This document shows, piece after piece, positions 6,160 to 13,463 of a stretch of 18,148 nt of DNA. The stretch's first letter is position 1. Each line of letters begins with the position of its first letter. The notes beneath the pieces were generated by a model. It saw only the letters and a program-made list of their open reading frames with translations, made no database searches and was not told the origin of the DNA. Position numbers and translations under genes: made by a program. Origin of the DNA: Bacillota bacterium (lineage in GTDB: Bacteria; Bacillota; Clostridia; UBA1381); contig JAJQAT010000066.1 in the NCBI GenBank assembly GCA_021203665.1, positions 1-18,148 of the forward strand. The letters are read 5' to 3'.

Positions 6160-8289
6160 CTAATCACTGAAATTTATAGTTTTGTCGCTGACCTTGCTGC
6201 CGTCTATATACGCCTGAACCTCGGCTGTGCCGGAGCCGGTTATGTCTATCGAAACGGTACCCTCGTCCTTTGAGTGGGTCGCGTTATAGATTGACCGCCC
6301 GTTCACGACTATTTCAACGTCAACGGTGTCGTTGGCGGTGTCGGGTATCTTAACCGTAAAGGTTCTCGTCGCGGTCGCGCTCTCTGATGACGATGTGTCC
6401 GTATCGCCGCCGTAGCTTGAGCTTGTGTCGTCCGACGTGTCGGTGGTGGTGCTTTGCTCCTCTGCGGCGGTTTCGGATGAGGTGTCTGTTTCCTCAACCT
6501 GTTCCTCAGTCTGTTCCTCAACCTGTCCTCTTGAAAGAACAATGCTTACAAACGAGCCCTTTACCGCGGTTTTGCCAAGCTCGGGACTTTGGGATATTAC
6601 GGTGCCCTCGGGCGCGGTTGACTCGCCCCTCGAAACGCTTCCCAAATTCAGTCCGTTAGCCTTTAGCGTTGCCTCCGCCTGCTCTCTGTCAAGTCCTATG
6701 ATGCTCGGCACGGATACCTTTTCCGCCGCGGCTGTCGCCTCGACGTCTTCCTCCTCCTTGCCCTTGCTTACGTGAAGGTTTATGCTGTCGTCCGCGTCAA
6801 GCTTGGTTCCGCCGAGCGGTGTTTGACGGATAATATATCCCGCCTCAACCTCGTCGGAGTATTCCTCCTTAAAGGTGTAATTCAAGCCCGCCTCTATAAT
6901 TGCGACAACGGCGTCGTCAAACGACATACCCACAACGTCCGGCGCGGATATATCTCCGCCGGATGAGCCTATCGACACGATAAGCTTTATATCGCTGTTC
7001 TTTTTAACAACCTTTTTAGCCTCGGGATCCTGGTAAATTACGCAATTTTCCTCGACCGTGTCCGAAAGGGAATATTCTATCTCGTCGGCGATGTTAAGTC
7101 CCGCTTCCTCGGCGGCGGCTTTCGCCTCCTCGATTGTCATGTTTGTTAAGTCCGGAACCACGGATTCCTTGCTCATATTTACAATGAAAAACGCTCCCAA
7201 TGCCACAAGCAGTATCACAGCCACCGTGGAAATCGCGAGAACAGACGCGATTCTGTCCTCTTTTTTCTGGTTCTTGTTCTTTTTCTTGACTTCCTTTTTG
7301 CGCTTTGAGCGTCCGCGCGGCTGAATTTCCTCGTCCTCGTCCCTGTCCATAATTTCCGGAACGTCAATATCCTCGCCGTCAAAGCCGTCATCCGCGTCGG
7401 CGTCATCCTGCTCCTGCATGGTCCTCTTATACATTTCCTCGCGGCTCGGCAGCGGCTCGTCCGCCAAAACGGCGTGCAAATCGTTCACAAGCTCCTGCAC
7501 GTCCTGGTAGCGCGCTCTCTGCTCCTTTGATATAGCCTTCATCGTGACGTAAGCAAGGTCTGTGGGTATATCCATATTGACGCATTTTACGTTTACCGGC
7601 TCCTTTTCAAGGTGCATAAGCGCGACGCTCACGGCGCTGTCGCCGTCAAAGGGAACCTTGCCGGTGAGCATTTCATACATTACCACACCGAGTGAATATA
7701 TGTCGCTTCTGGCGTCGGTAAAGCCGCCGCGCGCCTGCTCGGGTGAAATGTAATGCACGCTGCCGAGCGCGCTGCCGCCCACAACCGTGGTTTCTCCCGC
7801 GACCGCTCTCGCTATGCCGAAATCCGTTACCTTTAGCGTCTTATCCTTTGTCATAAGGATATTCTGCGGCTTAATATCGCGGTGTATAATATTTATGGAA
7901 TGCGCCTCGCTGATGCCCTGCGCTATCTGGATGGCAAAATCACACGCCTCCTGCCACGGCAGCGCGCCCTTTTGCTTTATGTATTCCTTAAGCGTTATGC
8001 CGTCTACATATTCCATAACCATGTAATTAAGTCCGTCCTCCTCGCCCACATCGTAAACGGACACTATATTATTATGCACAAGGCTCGCCGACGACTGCGC
8101 CTCCTTTATAAAGTTAGACACAACGTTTTTCTCGTCCTCAAGAGAATCGCGGAGTATCTTTATCGCGACAAAGCGGTTAAGCAGGGTGTCCTTTGCCTTA
8201 TATACGGTCGCCATACCGCCGGTGCCTATTTTTTCAAGCATATCATACCTGTTTCCAAGCGTCATTCCAACTAAATTATCTATGTTCAT
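6160..8289 (-). CDS. prkC: PASTA-domain Ser/Thr protein kinase (PrkC/StkP type)
   Basis: This membrane kinase senses peptidoglycan fragments or lipid II outside the cell and phosphorylates cytoplasmic targets. Residues about 14-275 are the kinase: glycine loop GTGGMATVY (22-30), Lys44, HRD at 136-138, DFG at 156-158, likely activation-loop Thr167/Thr168, and SPE at 182-184. A linker switches from strongly acidic (about 294-322) to strongly basic (about 328-346), followed by one membrane helix at about 349-371. Three PASTA repeats lie outside, at about 377-442, 448-511 and 525-588. A Ser/Thr/Glu-rich spacer (590-642) then leads to a small beta-rich C-terminal domain (643-709), as in Bacillus PrkC. 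Its ATG lies inside the last codons of the stp gene (14-base overlap), with AGGGAG upstream. Such pairs usually oppose each other on the same substrates. Confidence 0.97.
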   Translation of the reverse strand: MNIDNLVGMTLGNRYDMLEKIGTGGMATVYKAKDTLLNRFVAIKILRDSLEDEKNVVSNFIKEAQSSASLVHNNIVSVYDVGEEDGLNYMVMEYVDGITLKEYIKQKGALPWQEACDFAIQIAQGISEAHSINIIHRDIKPQNILMTKDKTLKVTDFGIARAVAGETTVVGGSALGSVHYISPEQARGGFTDARSDIYSLGVVMYEMLTGKVPFDGDSAVSVALMHLEKEPVNVKCVNMDIPTDLAYVTMKAISKEQRARYQDVQELVNDLHAVLADEPLPSREEMYKRTMQEQDDADADDGFDGEDIDVPEIMDRDEDEEIQPRGRSKRKKEVKKKNKNQKKEDRIASVLAISTVAVILLVALGAFFIVNMSKESVVPDLTNMTIEEAKAAAEEAGLNIADEIEYSLSDTVEENCVIYQDPEAKKVVKKNSDIKLIVSIGSSGGDISAPDVVGMSFDDAVVAIIEAGLNYTFKEEYSDEVEAGYIIRQTPLGGTKLDADDSINLHVSKGKEEEDVEATAAAEKVSVPSIIGLDREQAEATLKANGLNLGSVSRGESTAPEGTVISQSPELGKTAVKGSFVSIVLSRGQVEEQTEEQVEETDTSSETAAEEQSTTTDTSDDTSSSYGGDTDTSSSESATATRTFTVKIPDTANDTVDVEIVVNGRSIYNATHSKDEGTVSIDITGSGTAEVQAYIDGSKVSDKTINFSD
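6491..6526. repeat. Three-copy 12-base tandem repeat in the prkC linker
   Basis: Three consecutive 12-base units on the plus strand read tcctcaacctgt, tcctcagtctgt, tcctcaacctgt; the outer two are identical. They encode the repeating Glu-Glu-Gln-Val/Thr stretch in the extracellular spacer between the third PASTA repeat and the C-terminal domain of the kinase. Because the unit is a multiple of three, gain or loss would keep the reading frame and only change spacer length. Confidence 0.85.
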
Positions 8290-9022
8290 TATCGCATTTC
8301 TCCCTTTCTACAGCAACAATAGTTATATTATCTCCGCCGCCCCTCGAATTTGCAAGCGCGACAAGCTTTTCAGCGCCCTCCTGAAGGCTCTTTTCTCCTT
8401 TGATATATTCCATTATCTCGTTGTCCTCGACAAAATTGGTGAGACCGTCGCTGCATAAGACTATAATCTCGCCGTTGTACGGCTTAATGGATATATCCAC
8501 CTTTACGGTGTCCTCCGCGCCCATGGCTCGTGTTATGTAGTTCTTTTTAGGGTGATTTTTTGCCATTTCGGGGCTTATTTCTCCTCTTGACACAAGCTCC
8601 TGCACATAGGAATGGTCCTTTGTTATCTGCCGTATATCATCGCCTATCATATACGCTCTCGAATCGCCTACGTGCGCCGTTATTACCTTGTTTTGATAAA
8701 TCATCGCAAAAGTCGCTGTAGTACCCATTCCCATTATTTTGTAATGATTTTTCGCGTAATTGTATATGATACTGTTCGCTGATATAAACGCCTGTCTCAC
8801 GGTTTCGCCCGCCTCGACATAGTCAAGAGATTCGTCAAGATTTTTCTTCAGATGGTTGTTCACTATATCGACAACCATCATACTGGCGACTTCACCCGCC
8901 TGGTGTCCGCCCATTCCGTCGGCAACCATGGCATACGGAAACGCCTCGCTGTTGTTTATACAGTAGCTGTCCTCGTTTATTCTTCTGCGCATCCCTATAT
9001 CGGTAACCGCACCAAATTGCAT
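8276..9022 (-). CDS. stp: PP2C-family Ser/Thr phosphatase (Stp/PrpC)
   Basis: This is a metal-dependent PPM phosphatase that reverses phosphorylation by the adjacent PASTA kinase. Numbered from the chosen start (248 residues), it shows RINED with Asp18, VADGMGGH with Asp35 at 33-40, GTTA at 100-103, VGDSRAY at 118-124, SDG with Asp192, and GGGDN with Asp231. All expected metal-binding Asp residues are present. A longer frame opens at a GTG at 9034 and would add four residues (MIFD). The ATG at 9022 is preferred because GAGGTG lies nine bases before it and because Stp proteins typically begin just ahead of the FGAVTDIG-like segment. The GTG is itself part of that ribosome site and has no good one of its own. 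The gene's end overlaps prkC by 14 bases. Confidence 0.96.
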   Translation of the reverse strand: MQFGAVTDIGMRRRINEDSYCINNSEAFPYAMVADGMGGHQAGEVASMMVVDIVNNHLKKNLDESLDYVEAGETVRQAFISANSIIYNYAKNHYKIMGMGTTATFAMIYQNKVITAHVGDSRAYMIGDDIRQITKDHSYVQELVSRGEISPEMAKNHPKKNYITRAMGAEDTVKVDISIKPYNGEIIVLCSDGLTNFVEDNEIMEYIKGEKSLQEGAEKLVALANSRGGGDNITIVAVEREKCDNEHR

Positions 9023-9031
9023 ATCGAAAAT

Positions 9032-9037
9032 CACCTC
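9032..9037 (-). promoter_or_regulatory. Ribosome binding site deciding the stp start
   Basis: GAGGTG on the minus strand, nine bases from the ATG at 9022. It includes the GTG that opens the longer alternative frame, so initiation at that GTG is unlikely. Confidence 0.65.
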
Positions 9038-9062
9038 ATTTCGCTTGTTTTTATTTATTCCT

Positions 9063-10088
9063 CTAACATTGTATCACTTTTTTCCTCAGTTGTCCACAGG
9101 AAGCGGATATATCCGCTCCGAGCTCGCGTCTTACGGTGGCGTTTATGCCGAGCGACGTCAATTTATCCCGAAACGCGCGTATATCCGCGCTGCTGCCCTT
9201 TTCAAAATTCCTTTCCTCAACCTTGTTTACCGGTATCAGATTCACATGACCGTGCAAATCCCGTATAAGCTCCGCCAGCTCAAATGCGTTTTCCATGCTG
9301 TCGTTTACGCCGTGAATAAGGGAATATTCAAAGCTTATGCGCCTTTTTGTCTTATCGACATACGTCCGGCACGCCTTTAAAAGCTCCTCTATATTATATT
9401 TATGATTCACCGGCATAATGGTATTCCTTACCGCGTCATTGGGCGCGTGCAGAGATATTGTAAGCGTTATCGGCAGCATCTCGTCCGCGAGGCGGTATAT
9501 CCCCGGCACCACTCCGCAGGTGGATAGGGATATATGTCTTAAGCCTATGTTAAGTCCCTTTTCATTGTTTACGTTATGCAGAAATTTTATCACATTGTCA
9601 TAATTATCAAGCGGCTCGCCTATGCCCATCATAACGATATTGCTTATCCTCTCGCCTATGTCCTTTTGGGCGAATATGACCTGATTGAGTATCTCGCCGG
9701 CGGTTAGGTTTCTGTAAAGCCCGCCTATCGTTGACGCGCAGAAGCGGCAGCCCATTTTGCAGCCCACCTGGCTGGATATACATATCGTAAGTCCGTGATG
9801 ATAGCGCATAACCACGCTTTCTATGCAGTTGCCGTCCGGCAGCTCAAAAAGATATTTTACGGTGCCGTCTATGCTTGAAACATATTTTTCGCGTATTTTA
9901 AGCGCGGATATATATGTTTCCCTTTCAAGCTTTTCCCGCGTAGCCTTTGAAATGTTCGTCATTTCGTCATAGCTTTCCGCTCCCTTGTGCAGCCACGAAA
10001 AAATCTGCTCCGCGCGGAATTTCTTTTCGCCTATGGATTGAAGATATTGTATCAGCTCGTCATATTCAAAATCCTTTAAATCAATCAT
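9063..10088 (-). CDS. rlmN: Dual-specificity 23S rRNA/tRNA A2-methyltransferase RlmN
   Basis: RlmN is a radical-SAM enzyme that methylates C2 of adenosine 2503 in 23S rRNA and adenosine 37 of some tRNAs. The 341-residue protein has the cluster motif CKMGCRFC (Cys110, Cys114, Cys117), GIGEPLDN at 155-162, and the two mechanistic cysteines expected for the family: Cys103 in TICISSQ and the methyl-carrying Cys331 in ISASCGQL. These separate it from ordinary radical-SAM proteins. It starts three bases after the rsmB stop, with AAAAGGA inside the end of rsmB, so the two rRNA methyltransferases are probably translated together. Forty bases separate it from stp. Confidence 0.98.
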   Translation of the reverse strand: MIDLKDFEYDELIQYLQSIGEKKFRAEQIFSWLHKGAESYDEMTNISKATREKLERETYISALKIREKYVSSIDGTVKYLFELPDGNCIESVVMRYHHGLTICISSQVGCKMGCRFCASTIGGLYRNLTAGEILNQVIFAQKDIGERISNIVMMGIGEPLDNYDNVIKFLHNVNNEKGLNIGLRHISLSTCGVVPGIYRLADEMLPITLTISLHAPNDAVRNTIMPVNHKYNIEELLKACRTYVDKTKRRISFEYSLIHGVNDSMENAFELAELIRDLHGHVNLIPVNKVEERNFEKGSSADIRAFRDKLTSLGINATVRRELGADISASCGQLRKKVIQC

Positions 10089-10091
10089 CAG

Positions 10092-11351
10092 CTAAATCCT
10101 TTTCATTTTACAGATGTAAAATCCGTCGGTATTATCTATATGCGGATAAAAGGTCTTTTCGTACAGCTTTTCAAAGTCCTTGTTATCCGCCAAAAAGCCG
10201 TCAGTGACAGCCTCGTTTTCTTCCTTTTCTATCGTGCAGGTGGAATATACAATTTCTCCGTCTTCCTTGAGATACAGCGCGGCATTATCGAGTATTGTCC
10301 GCTGAATTTCACTTATGCCGCCGTTTTCCGCTCTGTTATATTTTATTTCCGGCTTTCGCCTTACTATTCCGAAGCCCGAGCATGGAACGTCGCACAAAAT
10401 CTTGTCAGCTATGCCGAAGCATTCGCTGTTCGCCTCGGTGCCGTCGGAAAGGATAGGCTCGATTACGGTTATTCCGAGCCTTTCGGCGTTTTTCCTTATA
10501 AGATCAATCTTGTGCTCATGCACGTCAAACGCGTAAATTTTGCCGGTATTTCTCATCAGCTCCGCCATATGGGTGGTTTTGCCTCCCGGCGCGGCGCACA
10601 TATCTATCACCGTTTCGCCCGCCTTGGGCGCGAGTATTTTCGCCGCCTGCATGGCCGCGGCGTCCTGCACGGTATAGTAACCGTTTATATAAAGCTCGTC
10701 GGAGGCTATGTCATAGCCGTCGGATATAATATAATCCTCATATACACGGGCATTTATTCCCTTATCGGTCATTTTTTGCGCAAGCTCCTCCGCTGTTGTT
10801 TTTAGAGTGTTCGGGCGGATATTGAGCCTTGGCTCACGCGAAAACGCCGCAAGCAAATCCCTTGTAAACTCATACCCGAAATCCCTTGTCCATTTTTCGC
10901 AAAGACGCGGCGGAAAGGAGTATTTAACGGATAAATATTCGTTTTTATCCGACGGATATTCAATATCCGTCCTTGCCGCGCTTCTCAAAACGCCGTTTAC
11001 AAATCCCGCCGACGCGCCGTGACCGTACCTTTTGGCAAGCTTTACGCTTTCGTTTACGGCGGCGCTTTGCGGCACCTTGTCCGTAAAGATAAGCTGATAT
11101 ATTCCCATTCTTAAAATGATAAGAATATATTTCGATATTTTCTTTAATTTCAGCTTGGAATGCTTTTCTATCACATAATCGAGCGTAATTTTTTTGTCGA
11201 TTACGCCGTATACAAGAGCTGTTATAAACGCCCTGTCGCGGCTCGGCAAATCATAATTGCTCAATGCCTTTTTTAACGCCATATTGGAATACGCGCCGTT
11301 AAACTCAACGTCGTATATAATCTTCATGGCGATTTCTCTTGTGTTTATCAT
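10092..11351 (-). CDS. rsmB: 16S rRNA m5C967 methyltransferase RsmB
   Basis: RsmB uses S-adenosylmethionine to methylate C5 of cytidine 967 (E. coli numbering) in 16S rRNA. Residues about 1-130 form the NusB-like RNA-binding domain typical of RsmB; the C-terminal Rossmann methyltransferase carries CAAPGGK at 252-258, DVPCSG at 321-326 with Cys324, and STCT at 370-373 with Cys372, the expected pair of catalytic cysteines. At 419 residues it is close to the family's usual length. Its start codon shares one base with the stop of the upstream peptidase gene (TAATG), with AGGAGAG just before it, so translational coupling is likely. It precedes rlmN directly. Confidence 0.98.
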   Translation of the reverse strand: MINTREIAMKIIYDVEFNGAYSNMALKKALSNYDLPSRDRAFITALVYGVIDKKITLDYVIEKHSKLKLKKISKYILIILRMGIYQLIFTDKVPQSAAVNESVKLAKRYGHGASAGFVNGVLRSAARTDIEYPSDKNEYLSVKYSFPPRLCEKWTRDFGYEFTRDLLAAFSREPRLNIRPNTLKTTAEELAQKMTDKGINARVYEDYIISDGYDIASDELYINGYYTVQDAAAMQAAKILAPKAGETVIDMCAAPGGKTTHMAELMRNTGKIYAFDVHEHKIDLIRKNAERLGITVIEPILSDGTEANSECFGIADKILCDVPCSGFGIVRRKPEIKYNRAENGGISEIQRTILDNAALYLKEDGEIVYSTCTIEKEENEAVTDGFLADNKDFEKLYEKTFYPHIDNTDGFYICKMKRI

Positions 11352-12043
11352 TAATCTCTCCTGCGGTTCGCCAGCATAAGAAGTCTTAAAAGCTGCAATG
11401 CCGACGCGGCGACAGCCGCAACGTAGGTCATAGCCGCGGCGGTAAGCGTTTTTCTCGCGCCTTTAAGCTCGTCGCCCTCCAACAAATACATACTCTCAAG
11501 AGTTTTCATGGCTCGTCTTGACGCGTTTATCTCCGTGGGCAGCGTCACAAGCTGAAATACCAATACCGCGCCGAAAAGAATCGCGCCAGCCATTGCGAGG
11601 TTTCCTATTCCGAGTATCAATCCTATCAAAAACAACGGCATCGCGAGCGTGTTGCATACGTTTACAACCGGCACTATGCTGTTTCTTACTCTTATCGGAA
11701 CATAACCCACCTGATGCTGAACCGCGTGTCCGCACTCGTGCGCCGCCACGCCTATGGCGGCTACCGATGTGGAATTATATGTGGAATCCGATAATCTTAT
11801 CACGCTTTCCTTCGGACTGAAATGGTCCGTAAGCTCTCCGGATACTCTATCTATTCTTATATTGTAAAGTCCGTTCGCGTCAAGAATTTTTCTCGCGGCG
11901 TCCGCCGCGGTTATTCCGCGCGAGCTGTGTACATTGTTATACTTGTTAAATGTCGATTTCACGCCGAATGAGGCGAACATCGTAAGAAGAAACGCTATTA
12001 TAACCAAAATATATGTCGGGTCCAAATAATAACCGTAAAGCAT
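11351..12043 (-). CDS. Membrane zinc metallopeptidase, YugP family
   Basis: This is an integral-membrane peptidase-like protein of the YugP/DUF2268-like neutral zinc peptidase group, with no well-defined substrate. The 230-residue sequence has an N-terminal membrane helix at about 9-28, then a cytoplasmic or external stretch ending in the zinc motif AAHECGHAVQH, with HECGH at 102-106 and the catalytic Glu at 103. Hydrophobic segments follow at about 123-145, 148-169 and 201-224. A probable third ligand, Glu171, lies in LPTEINASRRA. The gene is commonly found between fmt and rsmB in Clostridia. Its role in this translation-centred cluster is not known. AGGAGG precedes ATG at ideal distance, overlapping the fmt stop. 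The family is confident; the biological function is open. Confidence 0.9.
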   Translation of the reverse strand: MLYGYYLDPTYILVIIAFLLTMFASFGVKSTFNKYNNVHSSRGITAADAARKILDANGLYNIRIDRVSGELTDHFSPKESVIRLSDSTYNSTSVAAIGVAAHECGHAVQHQVGYVPIRVRNSIVPVVNVCNTLAMPLFLIGLILGIGNLAMAGAILFGAVLVFQLVTLPTEINASRRAMKTLESMYLLEGDELKGARKTLTAAAMTYVAAVAASALQLLRLLMLANRRRD

Positions 12044-12053
12044 AATTTTCCTC

Positions 12054-12986
12054 CTAACCTAAAACCAATCCCATATCTATCTTATGTCCTCTGGCGTAGT
12101 CCTCCACGTTCATCTTTTTGCTGCCCGGGAACTGCGCGGCGCGGATATAAAGAGTACCCTCTCCGCAGGATATTTTAAGTCCCTTGCCCTTTTCGAGCGC
12201 GATTATCGTTCCCGCGGGCGCGTCGGACTCATCGGCGCAAACGCGCGCCTCGGTTATCTTCAAAATGCCATCCTTATATTTTGTGCTTGCCAAGGGCCAC
12301 GAATACATACCGCATATCAGCTTTGATATTTCTCTTGCCGATTTTGTCCAGTCGATTACTCCGGTTTCGCGGGTAATCATCGGCGCGTATGTATGCTCCG
12401 CGTGATTTTGCGCGGTAGGCGTCACGGTGCCGTTTTCAAGTCCCTTTATCGTTTCGATAAGCAGTCTGCCGCCGATTTCGGCAAGTCTGTCAAAAAGCTC
12501 CTCGGCTGTTTCGTATTCGCCGATTTCGGTTTCCGCCTTTAAAAGCATATCGCCCGTGTCAAGTCCGCTGTCCATTTTCATTGTTGTCACGCCCGTTATT
12601 TTGTCGCCGTTTATGATTGCTCTCTGAATCGGCGCGGCGCCCCTGTATTTCGGCAGCAGCGACGCGTGTACGTTTACGCAGCCGTATTTCGGGTAATTTA
12701 TTATATAATCGGGCAATATCCTGCCGTAAGCCGCGACAACTATAAGGTCGGGTTTAAGCTCGTCAAGAACGGGCATTAATTCGCCGTTTTTAAGGCTCTC
12801 AGGCTGGTAAACGTTAATTCCCGCCTCTGATGCCGCCGCCTTTACCTCCGTAGGCACAAGCTTATAGCCTCTGCCCTTGGGTCTATCCGGCTGCGATACG
12901 GCTCCGACTATATCAAGCCTCGCGTCTGTCATAGCCTTAAGGGTCAGCGCCGCAAAATCCGGCGTTCCCATAAATAAAATTCTCAT
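12054..12986 (-). CDS. fmt: Methionyl-tRNA formyltransferase
   Basis: The enzyme transfers a formyl group from 10-formyltetrahydrofolate to methionyl initiator tRNA. The 310-residue protein begins MRILFMGTPDFAA, has SQPDRPKGRG at 31-40 and the catalytic set Asn105, His107 and Asp144. The hallmark is HASLLPKYRGAAPI at 107-120, followed by MDSGLDTGDML. The C-terminal domain from about 205 onward is the tRNA-binding OB-fold part. It follows def by 12 bases, the classic def-fmt pair whose products add and later remove the formyl group. CGGAG lies eight bases from ATG. Confidence 0.98.
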   Translation of the reverse strand: MRILFMGTPDFAALTLKAMTDARLDIVGAVSQPDRPKGRGYKLVPTEVKAAASEAGINVYQPESLKNGELMPVLDELKPDLIVVAAYGRILPDYIINYPKYGCVNVHASLLPKYRGAAPIQRAIINGDKITGVTTMKMDSGLDTGDMLLKAETEIGEYETAEELFDRLAEIGGRLLIETIKGLENGTVTPTAQNHAEHTYAPMITRETGVIDWTKSAREISKLICGMYSWPLASTKYKDGILKITEARVCADESDAPAGTIIALEKGKGLKISCGEGTLYIRAAQFPGSKKMNVEDYARGHKIDMGLVLG

Positions 12987-12998
12987 ACTTATTCTCCG

Positions 12999-13448
12999 CT
13001 ATTCGATAAATTTTATTACTCTGTCAAGAAAGAGCTTTCCCTCAAGATGCTCCGTTTCGTGACATATCGCGCGGGCAAGCAGCTCCTCGCCCGTCATTTT
13101 AAACCATTTTCCGTTTCTGTCCTGTGCCTTTACCGTAACGTCATTCGGTCTTGTGACCTCTCCGTATACTCCCGGCACGCTCAGGCACCCTTCGCTGCCG
13201 GTCTGCTCTCCGCTTTCCTCTATTATTTCCGGATTTATAAGCTCTACCTTGCCGCCGCCGACGTCTATAACAACGGCGCGCTTGAGTATTCCGACCTGCG
13301 GCGCGGCAAGTCCCACGCCGTCGTATTTTTTCATGGTTTCATACATATCGTCAAGCAGTATATGCAGCTTATTGTCAAAGTCCTTTACCGGCTTGCAGGG
13401 CTTATAAAGAACCTCGTCGCCCTTTTTTCTTACCACTCTGATTGCCAT
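12999..13448 (-). CDS. def: Peptide deformylase
   Basis: A metal hydrolase that removes the N-formyl group from new proteins. All three motifs are present in the 149-residue sequence: GVGLAAPQVG at 44-53, EGCLSVPG at 86-93 with metal ligand Cys88, and HETEH at 130-134 giving the two His ligands and catalytic Glu131. The short form without the C-terminal helix extension and the spacing resemble the deformylases common in Clostridia. A strong GGGAGGAG ribosome site stands eight bases before ATG, immediately after the priA stop. It forms an operon pair with fmt. Confidence 0.98.
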   Translation of the reverse strand: MAIRVVRKKGDEVLYKPCKPVKDFDNKLHILLDDMYETMKKYDGVGLAAPQVGILKRAVVIDVGGGKVELINPEIIEESGEQTGSEGCLSVPGVYGEVTRPNDVTVKAQDRNGKWFKMTGEELLARAICHETEHLEGKLFLDRVIKFIE

Positions 13449-13463
13449 TAATTTTTCTCCTCC

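Noticed and set aside
9090..9098. A DnaA-box-like ttgtccaca
   Set aside because: A single site with one mismatch, inside the conserved Cys-Gly-Gln-Leu coding end of rlmN, with no neighbouring boxes or AT-rich unwinding region.
9102..9117. A perfect 16-base palindrome, agcggatatatccgct
   Set aside because: It falls in the conserved GADISASCGQ coding segment of rlmN and is explained by codon choice. There is no loop or T-run to make a terminator.
10140..10805. A 221-codon plus-strand open frame
   Set aside because: Antisense to rsmB across its catalytic motifs, with no family resemblance; treated as a shadow frame.
11107..11126. A seven-base inverted repeat with a six-base loop
   Set aside because: The stem is mostly A/T, it lies within the rsmB NusB-like domain and no T-run follows; probably chance.
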